Assembly: GCF_000381365.1 (NCBI RefSeq)
Contig: NZ_KB905467.1
Span: forward strand, 1,356,644-1,420,643
Source: Bacteroides salyersiae WAL 10018 = DSM 18765 = JCM 12988
GTDB taxonomy: Bacteria; Bacteroidota; Bacteroidia; Bacteroidales; Bacteroidaceae
DNA length: 64,000 nucleotides
Reading direction: 5' to 3'
Part shown: positions 17,107 to 26,850 of the stretch, in pieces
Layout: every line of letters starts with the position of its first letter
Numbering within the stretch: position 1 is the first letter of the stretch
Notes under the pieces: model-generated
Told to the model about the DNA's origin: nothing
What the model saw: the letters and a program-made list of their open reading frames with translations, nothing else
Databases searched by the model: none
Program-made: the position numbers and the translations under genes

Positions 17107-18357
17107 ATGATAAAATATTGTTCACTTCTTTTCTCTCTGTTATGCCTGTCAGGCGGAATCAGAGCACAACGCACAGAAATTTACGCACCTCATATTCAGA
17201 CGGTGCAAGTGGTAGCCAACAATGACATCAACGCTCCTGCCGTCATTACATTGGACAGTAATGATTATATCGAGCTCTCTTTCGATGAACTATCACATGA
17301 GTATCACCGATATCAGTACGTCCTCTCCCACTGTAATGCAGATTGGTCTGCTTCCGACCTTTCGGACATCGATTATCTGGATGGGTTCAACAATAATCCG
17401 ATAGAAGATTACGAAACCTCCATCAATACAACGATGCCTTATACCCACTATCGCCTGACATTGCCCAATAATGAGGTACGCATGAAATTGTCCGGCAATT
17501 ATCTCATAACAGTTTATGATGATTCGGACACCAGTAAACCTGTTTTCAAAACCTGTTTCCGGGTATTGGACAAGCAAGTCAGTGTATCGGCTACGGTAAG
17601 CAGTGATACGGAAATAGATCGTAACAAAGGTCATCAGCAAGTGAGTTTCAATGTCCGGCACAGAGGGTACAATATACGAAATCCGCAACAGGAAGTAAAA
17701 ATTCAGGTAATGCAGAACGGACGGACGGACAATATGGTAACCGGAGTACTGCCTACCTACGTCGGCCCGGACGAACTGCGCTATACACACAATAAAGCCC
17801 TGATATTTCCGGCAGGAAACGAATATCGCAGGTTCGAAACAGTCAGTACACGCTATGCTAATATCGGTGTGGAAAGTCTTCAATTCCATGATCCTTATTA
17901 TCATGCGACGCTGTTTCCAAGCGATCCCCGTACCAGAAATTATAGTTATGACGAAGACCAGAACGGACGTTATCTGATTCGTTACGACGATGCTACGGAT
18001 AATGAAATCGAAGCAGATTATTTCTTTGTACATTTCAGCCTTCCCTGGGAAGATCCTTTTATGGACGGCAAGTTATACCTGCAAGGAGAGTTTACGTATG
18101 ACAACTTTAACCGGCAAACGGAAATGAAATATAATAAAGAAACATACGCTTATGAATCGGTACAATTGCTTAAACAGGGTGCTTACAATTATCAATATCT
18201 ATATGTCCCCAATGGAAGTACAAAAGGGGAAACCGGTCCGGTAGAAGGAAATTACTATGAAACGGAAAACGAATATCTGATTTTAGTATATGCGCGTCCA
18301 TTCGGCGAACGGTACGACAAATTGATAGGCATGCAACAAGTCAGATTCAGACCTTAG
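17107..18357 (+). CDS. DUF5103 / type IX secretion system plug-like protein
   Basis: The ATG at 17107 gives a signal peptide ending near GGIRAQ and a mature protein of about 395 aa. It resembles the DUF5103 family by its opening (TEIYAPHIQTVQV, then YIELSFDEL, CNADW and DYLDGFN) and its close (YETENEYLILVYARPFGERYDKLIG). The N-terminal domain of this family is named after the plug that seals the SprA translocon of the type IX secretion system. No other T9SS gene is visible nearby, and gut Bacteroides are generally held to lack the full system, so this homologue may have another envelope role. It starts 13 nt after mtgA and is probably in the same operon. Confidence 0.82.
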   Translation: MIKYCSLLFSLLCLSGGIRAQRTEIYAPHIQTVQVVANNDINAPAVITLDSNDYIELSFDELSHEYHRYQYVLSHCNADWSASDLSDIDYLDGFNNNPIEDYETSINTTMPYTHYRLTLPNNEVRMKLSGNYLITVYDDSDTSKPVFKTCFRVLDKQVSVSATVSSDTEIDRNKGHQQVSFNVRHRGYNIRNPQQEVKIQVMQNGRTDNMVTGVLPTYVGPDELRYTHNKALIFPAGNEYRRFETVSTRYANIGVESLQFHDPYYHATLFPSDPRTRNYSYDEDQNGRYLIRYDDATDNEIEADYFFVHFSLPWEDPFMDGKLYLQGEFTYDNFNRQTEMKYNKETYAYESVQLLKQGAYNYQYLYVPNGSTKGETGPVEGNYYETENEYLILVYARPFGERYDKLIGMQQVRFRP

Positions 18358-18431
18358 AAACGCTAACTCAATAAAGTATAGACCAAGAATTCTTCTAAGA
18401 TAAAAAGTCGGAACAGGCTTTATCTTTCATC

Positions 18432-18511
18432 ATTCAGGAGTTAAGGAGCAGCACGATAATCGTATCAGAATCTTTTCTCGATAGACCTTTTGCTTCCCTT
18501 AACTCCTGAAT
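18432..18511. repeat. 15-bp inverted repeat between convergent genes
   Basis: ATTCAGGAGTTAAGG (18432-18446) is matched perfectly by its complement at 18497-18511, with a 50-nt loop. It lies between two convergent genes and may help terminate both, but no strong T-run follows either arm. Confidence 0.6.
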
Positions 18512-18518
18512 CCGATAA

Positions 18519-20294
18519 TCAGGCAAATATATTGCTACGTTCGATATAAGCTATTACATCTCCCTTATTTAAAGTAGCTCCTTGCTGAGCACAAACTTCG
18601 ACAACGCGGCCTGTAAATCCGGTTAATATTTTCTCATATTCCCCCCACGGAGTAGAAAGGTAACAAAAGACTTCATCATGTTGATATTTACGCCCGATAA
18701 ACGGTGCGGTGGATGGTCCTTCTACGGAAACCTCCCAAAGTATCTGCCCATTGTCCGGTGCTATAATAGGATCGGCTTTGGCGCGTTTCAGTTTTTTTAT
18801 TTCTTCCTCCGAATACCCGTTCTTAATCATGGCTGCATCCTTGGCACGTTGCAGGTCTTCTTCAAATCGCTTTTTGGCGACACCGGACTTATAATCACGG
18901 TATTGCCGGTCATGCATAGCCAACTCGAAAAGTTCCTCGTCATCCGGCCCGTATTCCCAACCATTTTCATCCATCTCCTTTTTATAGTCTTCCAAGGCAT
19001 CCGGATAATTTTCCTGTGGATCGGTGTCGATAAATTCGTATCCTTTGGAGTGTGCTAATTCGACAATTTCCGGTGCAAGATTACCCGGTAAACGGCCGCT
19101 CTTACCCAAAATCATATCCCAAGTATGGTTATCGATCATCGTCCAACGTTCGTCCCCTTTCACCAACTGCATTAAATTCATCAACGCCACATTCTTCACA
19201 TACTGGCTGAATGGGGTCACTAACGGAGGATAGCCGAGTTTAGGCCACACATACTCCACTTCATCAAAAAGCATCACCAATAGATCATCAATACTCAGCT
19301 CCGGCTCGTTTTTACTCTTCAATATCATATTGATACCTGCATGAACACCTTTCAAATCGGCCATCATCGACCCCATCATGCCACCGGGAAGCCCGCATTT
19401 CAATAAAAGAGAAGACATCTGCTTATTGGTGGAATCCATGAAATATCCCAAAAAGTCGTCAATGAACTCCTGTGTCATGGCACGCGCTTTCATATAAGCC
19501 TTCATATTAATTTCAGGCACATCATATCCTTTATCCTTGAGCATGGCCTGTACGGATATTACATCCGGATGAACCTTTCCCCACGACATCGGCTCCATAG
19601 CCACATCAATAATATCGGCACCATTCTCGCAAACTTCAAGAATGGAAGCCATCGACAGCCCCGGTCCGCTATGTCCATGATATTGGATGATCACTTCGGG
19701 ATGCCTGTCTTTAATAGCTTTCGTCAACCTGCCCAACATACCGGGACGACCGATACCGGCCATATCTTTCAGACAGATTTCCGGTGCACCGGCCTCTATC
19801 AGCTTATCGGCAATATCGGTGTAATATTCTACCGTATGCACCGGAGAATGAGTAATACAAAGAGTAGCTTGTGGAATCATGCCGCCTTCAATTGCGTACT
19901 TAATAGAAGGAATTATGTTGCGTACTTCGTTCAGCCCACAAAAAATCCTTGTAATGTCCACACCTTGGGCATGCTTTACTTTATACATCAACCGACGTAC
20001 ATCCGCAGGTACGGGATACATACGCAGCCCATTCAAGCCACGATCGAGCATATGGGTCTGGATGCCGGCCTCATTAAAAGGTTTGGTAAATGCACGCACC
20101 GCCTTATTCGGATTTTCTCCATACAAAAGATTCACCTGCTCAAAAGCTCCTCCATTGGTTTCGACACGGGCAAAACAACCCATCTCTATAATCAACGGAG
20201 CAATTCGCATTAACTGATCGACACGGGGTTGATACTTTCCGGACGATTGCCACATATCCCGGTAAACAAGACTGAATTTAATTTCCTTTTTCAT
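18519..20294 (-). CDS. Pyruvate carboxylase subunit B / oxaloacetate decarboxylase alpha-like carboxyltransferase without biotin lysine
   Basis: This 591-aa protein has an HMGL-like TIM-barrel carboxyltransferase domain in its first half. The active-site elements are visible: an opening YRDMWQSSG, a CLKDMAG segment with the lysine that is carbamylated in the family, and QYHGHSGPG with the metal-binding histidines. A PYC_OADA domain follows. The last 75 residues look like a biotinyl-lipoyl fold (GRVVEVCAQQGATLNKGDVIAYIE), but the expected AMKM loop reads STPWGEYEK near residues 547-555, so the biotin-accepting lysine appears to be missing. A separate biotin carrier, or a non-biotin reaction, would then be needed. 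It is transcribed alone; a promoter lies at 20349-20380. Confidence 0.88.
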   Translation of the reverse strand: MKKEIKFSLVYRDMWQSSGKYQPRVDQLMRIAPLIIEMGCFARVETNGGAFEQVNLLYGENPNKAVRAFTKPFNEAGIQTHMLDRGLNGLRMYPVPADVRRLMYKVKHAQGVDITRIFCGLNEVRNIIPSIKYAIEGGMIPQATLCITHSPVHTVEYYTDIADKLIEAGAPEICLKDMAGIGRPGMLGRLTKAIKDRHPEVIIQYHGHSGPGLSMASILEVCENGADIIDVAMEPMSWGKVHPDVISVQAMLKDKGYDVPEINMKAYMKARAMTQEFIDDFLGYFMDSTNKQMSSLLLKCGLPGGMMGSMMADLKGVHAGINMILKSKNEPELSIDDLLVMLFDEVEYVWPKLGYPPLVTPFSQYVKNVALMNLMQLVKGDERWTMIDNHTWDMILGKSGRLPGNLAPEIVELAHSKGYEFIDTDPQENYPDALEDYKKEMDENGWEYGPDDEELFELAMHDRQYRDYKSGVAKKRFEEDLQRAKDAAMIKNGYSEEEIKKLKRAKADPIIAPDNGQILWEVSVEGPSTAPFIGRKYQHDEVFCYLSTPWGEYEKILTGFTGRVVEVCAQQGATLNKGDVIAYIERSNIFA

Positions 20295-20348
20295 TGCCGT
20301 AATCCATAAAGTGATTTCACATAAAATTGGTTAACACATCTTCTTTCA

Positions 20349-20380
20349 CAAATATATAGACTTATTTGACATAAAGACAA
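20349..20380 (-). promoter_or_regulatory. Promoter of the carboxyltransferase gene
   Basis: On the minus strand TTG (20378-20380) and TATATTTG (20349-20356) are 21 bp apart, a good Bacteroides promoter about 55 nt before the ATG. Confidence 0.6.
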
Positions 20381-20573
20381 TTTTTAGCAAGAAAAATAAG
20401 CCTAATCGGATATGTTTTATATCATATTGTCACAAAAAACAAAGGAGCAAAAAGGGGAATTTCCTTCTCACTCCTTACAATTAAGCAATAGCCGTTCCAT
20501 TTAAAACATTAATTTGATAATTACACGACCGTTTGTCTTTCAGTTTAAAACTATATCTAATTATACCTATTGA

Positions 20574-21077
20574 TTATACAAAATCTTTCAGTTCTTGCTG
20601 TAACCGTTGGCGTGTGAAAAATATACGGCTCTTTACAGTTCCGAGAGGCAAGCCAAGTTTCTCAGCTATTTCACGGTATTTAAATCCGGAAACATGCATT
20701 GAAAAAGGAATTTTATATTCTTTGGGAAGAGCATTTACTACACGATGCATCTCTTTAAGGTCATAGGCGCCTTCGGTACTTTCAAAACCGGAATCCTGCG
20801 GCAGATTCAAATGGTAAAGATTATCTGTCTGGTCTACAAAAGTCTGGTCACGTACAACCTTACGGTAATTATTAATAAAGATATTACGCATGATGGTATA
20901 CATCCATCCCTTAAAATTTGTATCCGGGATATATTTTTCCTCGTTATCCAAGGCTTTTAGTGATGTTTCCTGCAACAAATCATTCGCTTCCTCACGGTTA
21001 GCAGTCAGTTTATAAGCAAAACGTAGTAACTCTTCTTGAACTCCAATCAAATCCTTTCTGAAACTTAAACTTTTCAT
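20574..21077 (-). CDS. ECF-type RNA polymerase sigma factor
   Basis: This 167-aa sigma-70 family protein has region 2 (about 10-75, with LLRFAYKLTANREEANDLLQ and NFKGWMYTIMRNIFINNYRK) and region 4 (about 108-160, with LPKEYKIPFSMHVSGFKYREIA and LGLPLGTVKSRIFFTRQRLQ). Regions 1 and 3 are absent, as in ECF sigmas. No anti-sigma gene (FecR-type or zinc-binding) is adjacent, so this is not a surface-signalling FecI type by context. It is probably a stress-type ECF factor with unknown regulon. Confidence 0.92.
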   Translation of the reverse strand: MKSLSFRKDLIGVQEELLRFAYKLTANREEANDLLQETSLKALDNEEKYIPDTNFKGWMYTIMRNIFINNYRKVVRDQTFVDQTDNLYHLNLPQDSGFESTEGAYDLKEMHRVVNALPKEYKIPFSMHVSGFKYREIAEKLGLPLGTVKSRIFFTRQRLQQELKDFV

Positions 21078-21257
21078 ATCTAATGGTTTTTACGGTTAAT
21101 ATTTCGTTTTTTTCTCGATGTTGCAAGTTTAAAGGTATTTTCAGACTTCAATAGGGGGAAATCCGTCTTTCTTTGGGGTAAAAACTATCAAAAAACAGTT
21201 TTTGGGTGCTTTTTGATAGTTCTCAGGTGCTATTTACGAAAATTATCAGCTGTTTTA

Positions 21258-21288
21258 TTGCAGGAATAGTTACTTTCTTCTACCTTTG
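21258..21288 (+). promoter_or_regulatory. Promoter of the lemA-htpX operon
   Basis: TTG at 21258-21260 and TACCTTTG at 21281-21288 are 20 bp apart. The lemA ATG is 33 nt downstream. Confidence 0.75.
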
Positions 21289-21321
21289 GAATATTAATAA
21301 CTCTAATAAATACACAAAATT

Positions 21322-21882
21322 ATGACTTTATTGATCATTTTAGGAATCATCGTTGTACTTGGAATCATGATCGCCTCTATGTATAACTCACTGGTGAAGT
21401 TAAGAAACAACCGTGAAAATGCATTTGCAGATATAGACGTACAGCTTAAACAACGACATGACCTCATCCCACAATTAGTAGATACGGTTAAAGGATATGC
21501 CTCTCATGAAAAGGAGACACTCGACCGGGTGATTCAAGCACGCAACGGTGCTATCAACGCTCGTACAATCGACGATAAGATCAATGCCGAAAATCAACTG
21601 ACCTCAGCCCTTGCCGGTTTAAAAATTACGCTCGAAGCATATCCGGACTTGAAAGCCAATCAGAATTTTCTTCAATTGCAAGAAGAAATCTCGGATATAG
21701 AAAATAAGTTGGCTGCCGTTCGCCGTTATTTCAACTCGGCAACGAAAGAGTTGAATAATGCAGTCCAGACATTTCCTTCCAATCTGATTGCCGGAATGTT
21801 CGGTTTCCATAAAGAAATCATGTTCGATTTAGGAACAGAACAGCGTGCCAACCTGGAACAAGCTCCCAAAATCAACTTCTAA
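21322..21882 (+). CDS. lemA: LemA family protein
   Basis: This 186-aa protein has one N-terminal membrane segment (about 2-20) and a long helical body with the LemA hallmark stretch YNSLVKLRNNRENAFADIDV and the RHDLIPQLV motif. Its helical-bundle domain faces the cytoplasm or periplasm depending on species, and its exact function is not established. The next gene, 24 nt downstream, is an HtpX-type protease, an arrangement also found in other bacteria, which points to a shared role in envelope quality control. Confidence 0.94.
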   Translation: MTLLIILGIIVVLGIMIASMYNSLVKLRNNRENAFADIDVQLKQRHDLIPQLVDTVKGYASHEKETLDRVIQARNGAINARTIDDKINAENQLTSALAGLKITLEAYPDLKANQNFLQLQEEISDIENKLAAVRRYFNSATKELNNAVQTFPSNLIAGMFGFHKEIMFDLGTEQRANLEQAPKINF

Positions 21883-21906
21883 TTCCTCACGGAAAACAGA
21901 TAAACT

Positions 21907-22872
21907 ATGCAATACGTCGGAATTCAAACACAGCAGAGCAGAAACAATGCACGTTCTCTGTTTCTGTTGTTTCTCTTCCCTTGTCTGGTAGGAGTACTCT
22001 CTTATCTGTTCTGTTATTTATTGGTAATGCTCACTCAGGAACAATATGCAGACTACGACCGGATGGATATGATCAACGGAATATTTCTCCAATCCATACC
22101 TTATATAATAGGTGGTGTGACAATTTGGTTTCTTATCGCCTATTTTGCCAATACCAGTATTATAAAAGCGGCTACGGGTGCCCAAACCTTGGAGCGTAAA
22201 GACAACAAACGAGTCTATAATCTGGTAGAAAACCTCTGCATGTCGCAGGGAATGAAAATGCCCAAGATAAACGTTATCAATGACTCTTCACTGAACGCCT
22301 ATGCCAGCGGTATCAATGAACGGACTTATACCGTAACTCTCTCTCGCGGGATTATTGATAAACTGGACGATCAGGAACTGGAAGGTGTCATAGCACATGA
22401 ACTGACACATATCCGTAACCGGGATGTCCGGCTGTTGATCGTCTCCATCGTATTCGTAGGTATCTTTTCGATGTTGGCGCAGATAGCTATACGATCTATT
22501 TATTACAGTTCACGGGCACGCAGTAGCAATAGTAAAGGGAATGGAGCCATTGTATTAATCCTGATAGCCCTCATCGTTGCCGCCATCGGTTATTTCTTCT
22601 CGAGCCTTATGCGCTTTGCCATTTCCCGTAAACGTGAATATATGGCCGATGCCGGTGCTGCGGAAATGACAAAGAACCCGCTTGCTCTTGCCAGCGCCTT
22701 ACGTAAAATATCTACAGACCCGGATATAGAGGCTGTGAAACGGGAAGATGTGGCACAGCTCTTCATCGAGCATCCCGGTAAACAAGCTAAAAGTGGATTC
22801 AACGGACTTAGCGGATTATTTGCAACCCACCCTCCTATTCAAAAAAGGATTGAGGTATTGGAACAGTTTTAA
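21907..22872 (+). CDS. htpX: HtpX-like M48 membrane metalloprotease
   Basis: This 321-aa membrane protease has two N-terminal membrane segments (about 17-42 and 63-82), the zinc motif HELTH at 164-168, a further hydrophobic region (about 213-238) and the third ligand in REYMADAGA (Glu244). The C-terminal THPPIQKRI motif is typical of M48 proteases. It degrades misfolded membrane proteins. It forms an operon with lemA. Confidence 0.93.
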   Translation: MQYVGIQTQQSRNNARSLFLLFLFPCLVGVLSYLFCYLLVMLTQEQYADYDRMDMINGIFLQSIPYIIGGVTIWFLIAYFANTSIIKAATGAQTLERKDNKRVYNLVENLCMSQGMKMPKINVINDSSLNAYASGINERTYTVTLSRGIIDKLDDQELEGVIAHELTHIRNRDVRLLIVSIVFVGIFSMLAQIAIRSIYYSSRARSSNSKGNGAIVLILIALIVAAIGYFFSSLMRFAISRKREYMADAGAAEMTKNPLALASALRKISTDPDIEAVKREDVAQLFIEHPGKQAKSGFNGLSGLFATHPPIQKRIEVLEQF

Positions 22873-22983
22873 ATTCCGATATAACTAATATTCAGAATTT
22901 ATAAGAATATGATGTATGCTTATGCTATAAAAGTTACTCCTGCCAAACATAGTAGCATAAGGACTACTTTCAATATTCCTTTC

Positions 22984-23397
22984 TTAATTTTTATTTCTTT
23001 GAGCTTTTGTAATTACTATGCCTAAAAAAAGACAAAATGTACCAAATATCCACATACTCCCCCATATAAACCCCTCTTCAAAAGGTATTACAACCTCCTC
23101 TGTACGGTCAGGATAATACCATAATGAAATTTCACTTCCCTGGAATATAAAAGGATTGTACAATTGCATCCTTACATGACTGCTGTAACGTTTTGTTTTA
23201 TATTCGATGCGGGCAGTATGCTTGTATCTTACTTTTCGGTTACGATATATTCTCTCCGTTTTCAAATCCGTTACAACTCCTACGGTATGCTCCATTCTGT
23301 TTGATTTATCATACAGTCTATAAAGGCTGTATGAACCTGCAATAAATGAAATACTGCCTATAAAAAGCAACAGAAATATAATAACCTTTGATTTCAT
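22984..23397 (-). CDS. DUF3592-like membrane protein
   Basis: A small protein of 137 aa from the chosen ATG, with a membrane segment at each end (about 3-24 and 108-128) and a soluble beta-rich loop between (VGVVTDLKTERIYRNRKVRY, then FQGSEISLWYYPD). This layout fits the DUF3592 family, whose function is unknown. In-frame ATGs at 23403 and 23409 are alternatives. The start at 23397 gives the cleanest N-terminus and lies downstream of a -7 box at 23422-23429. Confidence 0.75.
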   Translation of the reverse strand: MKSKVIIFLLLFIGSISFIAGSYSLYRLYDKSNRMEHTVGVVTDLKTERIYRNRKVRYKHTARIEYKTKRYSSHVRMQLYNPFIFQGSEISLWYYPDRTEEVVIPFEEGFIWGSMWIFGTFCLFLGIVITKAQRNKN

Positions 23398-23421
23398 ATA
23401 CATCACCATTCTTGAAGAGTG

Positions 23422-23429
23422 CAAAATTA
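23422..23429 (-). promoter_or_regulatory. Candidate -7 element for the DUF3592-like gene
   Basis: The minus strand reads TAATTTTG (TAnnTTTG), with TTG at 23453-23455 as a possible -33 box 23 bp away. Confidence 0.5.
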
Positions 23430-23451
23430 CAAAAAAGCCGTGATAATTCAT

Positions 23452-23721
23452 TCAACTTAGGCTTGATCCTTTTTTGACGTAGAATATTTCTTTATCATAC
23501 ATGTGAATCAACAGTTGCTAAGTTAGTTTTGTAACTAACTAATAAACAACAGTATCCATTCTCCCTCTCCCACGGAGAGGGCTGGGGAGAGGCTGACTGT
23601 TTATCAGATTTGAACCCAATATCCGACTACAAATTCGCATTACACATCACTTTCAAACTTATATTTTCAAACAAAATACTATTTTTCCGAACTTTTCGTA
23701 GAGGTTATTGTGATTTTTTTA
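23452..23721. other. Intergenic region with two hairpins
   Basis: No gene is visible. AGTTAGTT and AACTAACT (23521-23540) form a perfect 8-bp stem with a 4-nt loop. CCCTCTCC and GGAGAGGG (23563-23581) form another, related to the hairpin at 213-232 and followed by a second GGGGAGAGG copy. Neither has a T-run. The first could be an operator for the downstream peptidase; this is inference. Confidence 0.5.
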
Positions 23722-23729
23722 TAGCTTTG
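23722..23729 (+). promoter_or_regulatory. Candidate -7 element for the M16 peptidase
   Basis: TAGCTTTG matches TAnnTTTG 38 nt before the ATG. The -33 box is not clear. Confidence 0.55.
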
Positions 23730-23766
23730 CCTACATATACATAAAAACACTTTATTTAATTATTTT

Positions 23767-26664
23767 ATGAAACTACTTAAATCTCTCATCCTTTTAGTTG
23801 CGATAGCAGTTTCCGTTCCGTCATTCGGACAAGGACTGAAAGCATTCAAGCTAAAAAACGGTCTTTCTGTATATATATGGGAAGACAATACCAAGTCTGA
23901 TGTCTTCGGATTGGTAGGAGTACGTACGGGAGCAGTAAATGATCCGGCCGAATACACCGGACTTGCTCACTATCTGGAGCATGTAATGTTCAAAGGCACC
24001 GATAAAATCGGTACATTGGACTGGAGTGCCGAAGAACCTATTTATAAGAAAATCATCGCTAAATACGATGAAATGGCGAACGAAACCGATCCGGTAAAAA
24101 AAGAGGCCATCGGTAAGGAAATCAATGAACTGACTATCGAAGCAGGAAAAGTAAGCGTATCCAATGAATTCTCCAACTTGATGGAAAGCATGGGAGGTAA
24201 AAATCTGAATGCTGCAACCGGTATGGATTTAACTTTCTACCATAATTCATTCCCTACATTCCAGATCAATAAATGGCTGGAGATTTCATCACAGCGTTTC
24301 CTTAATCCGGTATTCCGTACTTTCCAATCCGAATTGGAGACTGTATACGAAGAATACAATCGCGGACAAGACAATCCGGGACGCGTACAATACGATTTTA
24401 TCCAAAGCAAAGCCTATGAGGGGCATCCTTATGCACGTTCAGTGCTCGGTTTACCCGAACATTTGAAAAATCCCCGCTTGAGCCAATTAATCAAATTCTA
24501 TAATGATTGGTATACGGCAGAGAATATGGTGCTGATTCTGGTAGGTAACATCAATGCCAACCAGATCAGTGGACGAATAGCTTCTACCTTTGGCCGTCTT
24601 CCTCAAAGAGCGACTCCCGAGCGTAAAACCTATCCCGACCTGGATATCAAAGGCCGTACACAATATACTGCCAAAGTGGGCCGTTACCCATCCGTATGTT
24701 TAGTATACAAAGGAGTACCGGCAGGTCATCCGGATGAAAAGCCTTTGGAAATAGCTCTTTCACTATTAAGCAATAGCAGTGCAACAGGTGCGCTCGATAA
24801 ATTATCTATCGATGGTGAAATCACAAACGGATATGCATCCTTGGATGCGAACCGCGAACAGGGCCGTTGCAAGATTTCGGTAACCCCGTTGTATGACGAA
24901 AACCAAAGACGCTTTGAATCCAACAAGAGTGCAGAGAAAAAAGCACTGAAAGCCATTCAGCAAATTGCCAACGGTGAAGTGGAAGACTGGATTATCGATG
25001 CCATTAAAAGCAATATGTGTCGTGAGTTCGACCGCGTCATGGAATCCAATGAGAATAAAGGGCTTATCCTCTTGCAAGCTTTCATTAACGAAGAAGATCT
25101 GGGACAGGTTCTCAACTACAAAGATGAGATCATGGCAATCAATATCGACGATATCAAGCGTGTGGCTAAGCAATATTTAAACAATGACTATCTGGCTCTT
25201 TATATAGAAAAAGGCAACTTGAGTAAAGATGCTAAAATAAAGAAACCGGGATACAAACCAATCGAACCTCCTGTTGGAAAACAATCTCTTTATGCACAGC
25301 AATTCAAGAGTTTACCGATCGGACAGGTGGAAGAAAAGTTTATGGATTTCAGTGAAGTTCAGACGAAACAAATCAACGACCGTTCCAAACTGTTTTACAC
25401 ATCCAACCCGGAAAATGAAGTATTCAGTCTGACTTTAAAATATGGTGCAGGCGAACGTGTTTTCCCGAAAGTCGGCATTGCCGCCAATCTGATGAACAAC
25501 GCAGGAATCATGGGAATGTATGAACCTCAAGATTTGAAAAAGGAACTTAGTAAACTGAATGTCAGTTGTGATGTATTTGCGGGTGATGATTATCTGTACA
25601 TATCTATGCGTGGATACGAAAACAACCTTCCGGAAGCCTGTCAACTGCTTGCCCGCCAGATTTTAATGCCGAAGCTGGACGAAAAACAATTAAGCCGTAT
25701 TAAAGGTAGCATATTAGGATCACGCCAACAGCGTAAAGAAAATGTTCAGACGTTAGGTGCTGCATTGAATCAATATATCCGCTACGGAGAAAAATCTCCT
25801 TTTATAGATGAACTGACAGACAAACAAATTCTGGAATTACAGATCTCTGAATTGACCGGTGACATTAACCGTGCCTCAAATTATGAAGCGGAAATCTATT
25901 ATACGGGTACATTGCCTTTCGATAATGTATACGAAATCCTGAGTAAAAATCTTCCATTGGTAGCTAATGAGAAACCGACAGATTCACCACAAGTGAAACC
26001 GATTGCCCCGGTTACTGAAAACACTGTATATTTCTTACCAAACTCGGATGCAGAACAAGCTCAGATTTATTTCTTTATGCCAACGGCAAATTATGATAAG
26101 AAAGATGATGTACTACGTGATGCATTCTATCAATATTTCTCCGGTGACTTTAACGGATTGGTTTTAAGCGAACTCCGTGAAAAACGCTCAATGGTTTATT
26201 CGGCATACGGAGTAGTTACCACTCCTGCTCTTCCGGGATATCCGACTACCTTTATCGGGCAGATAGGAACGCAAAATGATAAAGCCAATGAAGCATTAGC
26301 CCTCTACATGGATCTGTTGCGCAACATGCCGGAAAACCCGGATCGTATGGATAACATTAAGAGCTATCTGCGTCAGGAAGCATTGACAACACATCCCGAC
26401 TTCCGTGATAAAGCTCAATACTTCGAACAATACAAGAGAGTAGGTTATACACAAGACCCTGCCATTGAAAATGTACCAAAAATCGATGCTTTGACTTTTG
26501 ATGATATAATGAAATATTATAAAGAAAATATCAAAGACAAACCGATAGCTATCGGTATCATGGGTAACCCTAAGGATATCAATGTAGACGAACTGAAGAA
26601 ATTCGGTAAAGTAATAAAATTATCAGAAAAGAAACTGTTCAATTCTAAAGATGCTTTATTCTAA
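23767..26664 (+). CDS. M16 family zinc metallopeptidase (pitrilysin/insulinase type)
   Basis: This 965-aa exported protein has a signal peptide ending near PSFGQ (residue 21). The N-terminal M16 domain carries the inverted zinc motif HYLEH at 68-72, and a downstream TVYEEYNRG helix probably supplies the third ligand. A second, inactive M16 half follows (about 520-950, with REKRSMVYSAYG typical of the substrate-binding part). It likely degrades peptides in the periplasm. The full two-half length matches single-chain family members. A terminator follows at 26700. Confidence 0.94.
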   Translation: MKLLKSLILLVAIAVSVPSFGQGLKAFKLKNGLSVYIWEDNTKSDVFGLVGVRTGAVNDPAEYTGLAHYLEHVMFKGTDKIGTLDWSAEEPIYKKIIAKYDEMANETDPVKKEAIGKEINELTIEAGKVSVSNEFSNLMESMGGKNLNAATGMDLTFYHNSFPTFQINKWLEISSQRFLNPVFRTFQSELETVYEEYNRGQDNPGRVQYDFIQSKAYEGHPYARSVLGLPEHLKNPRLSQLIKFYNDWYTAENMVLILVGNINANQISGRIASTFGRLPQRATPERKTYPDLDIKGRTQYTAKVGRYPSVCLVYKGVPAGHPDEKPLEIALSLLSNSSATGALDKLSIDGEITNGYASLDANREQGRCKISVTPLYDENQRRFESNKSAEKKALKAIQQIANGEVEDWIIDAIKSNMCREFDRVMESNENKGLILLQAFINEEDLGQVLNYKDEIMAINIDDIKRVAKQYLNNDYLALYIEKGNLSKDAKIKKPGYKPIEPPVGKQSLYAQQFKSLPIGQVEEKFMDFSEVQTKQINDRSKLFYTSNPENEVFSLTLKYGAGERVFPKVGIAANLMNNAGIMGMYEPQDLKKELSKLNVSCDVFAGDDYLYISMRGYENNLPEACQLLARQILMPKLDEKQLSRIKGSILGSRQQRKENVQTLGAALNQYIRYGEKSPFIDELTDKQILELQISELTGDINRASNYEAEIYYTGTLPFDNVYEILSKNLPLVANEKPTDSPQVKPIAPVTENTVYFLPNSDAEQAQIYFFMPTANYDKKDDVLRDAFYQYFSGDFNGLVLSELREKRSMVYSAYGVVTTPALPGYPTTFIGQIGTQNDKANEALALYMDLLRNMPENPDRMDNIKSYLRQEALTTHPDFRDKAQYFEQYKRVGYTQDPAIENVPKIDALTFDDIMKYYKENIKDKPIAIGIMGNPKDINVDELKKFGKVIKLSEKKLFNSKDALF

Positions 26665-26699
26665 AATCCGGTAGTTTTACCTGATATCGGTTATAATTG

Positions 26700-26734
26700 A
26701 TCCCCGTTTGTATGGTGTGCAAACGGGGATTTTT
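26700..26734 (+). terminator. Terminator after the M16 peptidase
   Basis: ATCCCCGTTTG and CAAACGGGGAT form a perfect 11-bp stem with a 9-nt loop, followed by TTTTAT. Confidence 0.9.
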
Positions 26735-26813
26735 ATATTAGCTCCCCTCCTCTTCGCTATGTTATACTTCTGTTTAATTTCATTAAATAAAGTGCAGTTA
26801 ATCTGTATTTTAG

Positions 26814-26821
26814 TATCTTTG
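26814..26821 (+). promoter_or_regulatory. Candidate -7 element for the DUF4251 gene
   Basis: TATCTTTG lies 29 nt upstream of the ATG at 26851. Confidence 0.6.
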
Positions 26822-26850
26822 GACTGTTAGTAATAAAAAAGAGTAGCGAT

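Noticed and set aside
17293..18033. A 246-codon minus-strand frame inside the DUF5103 gene
   Set aside because: The sequence lacks domain motifs and is fully contained in a well-supported gene with a signal peptide and promoter context.
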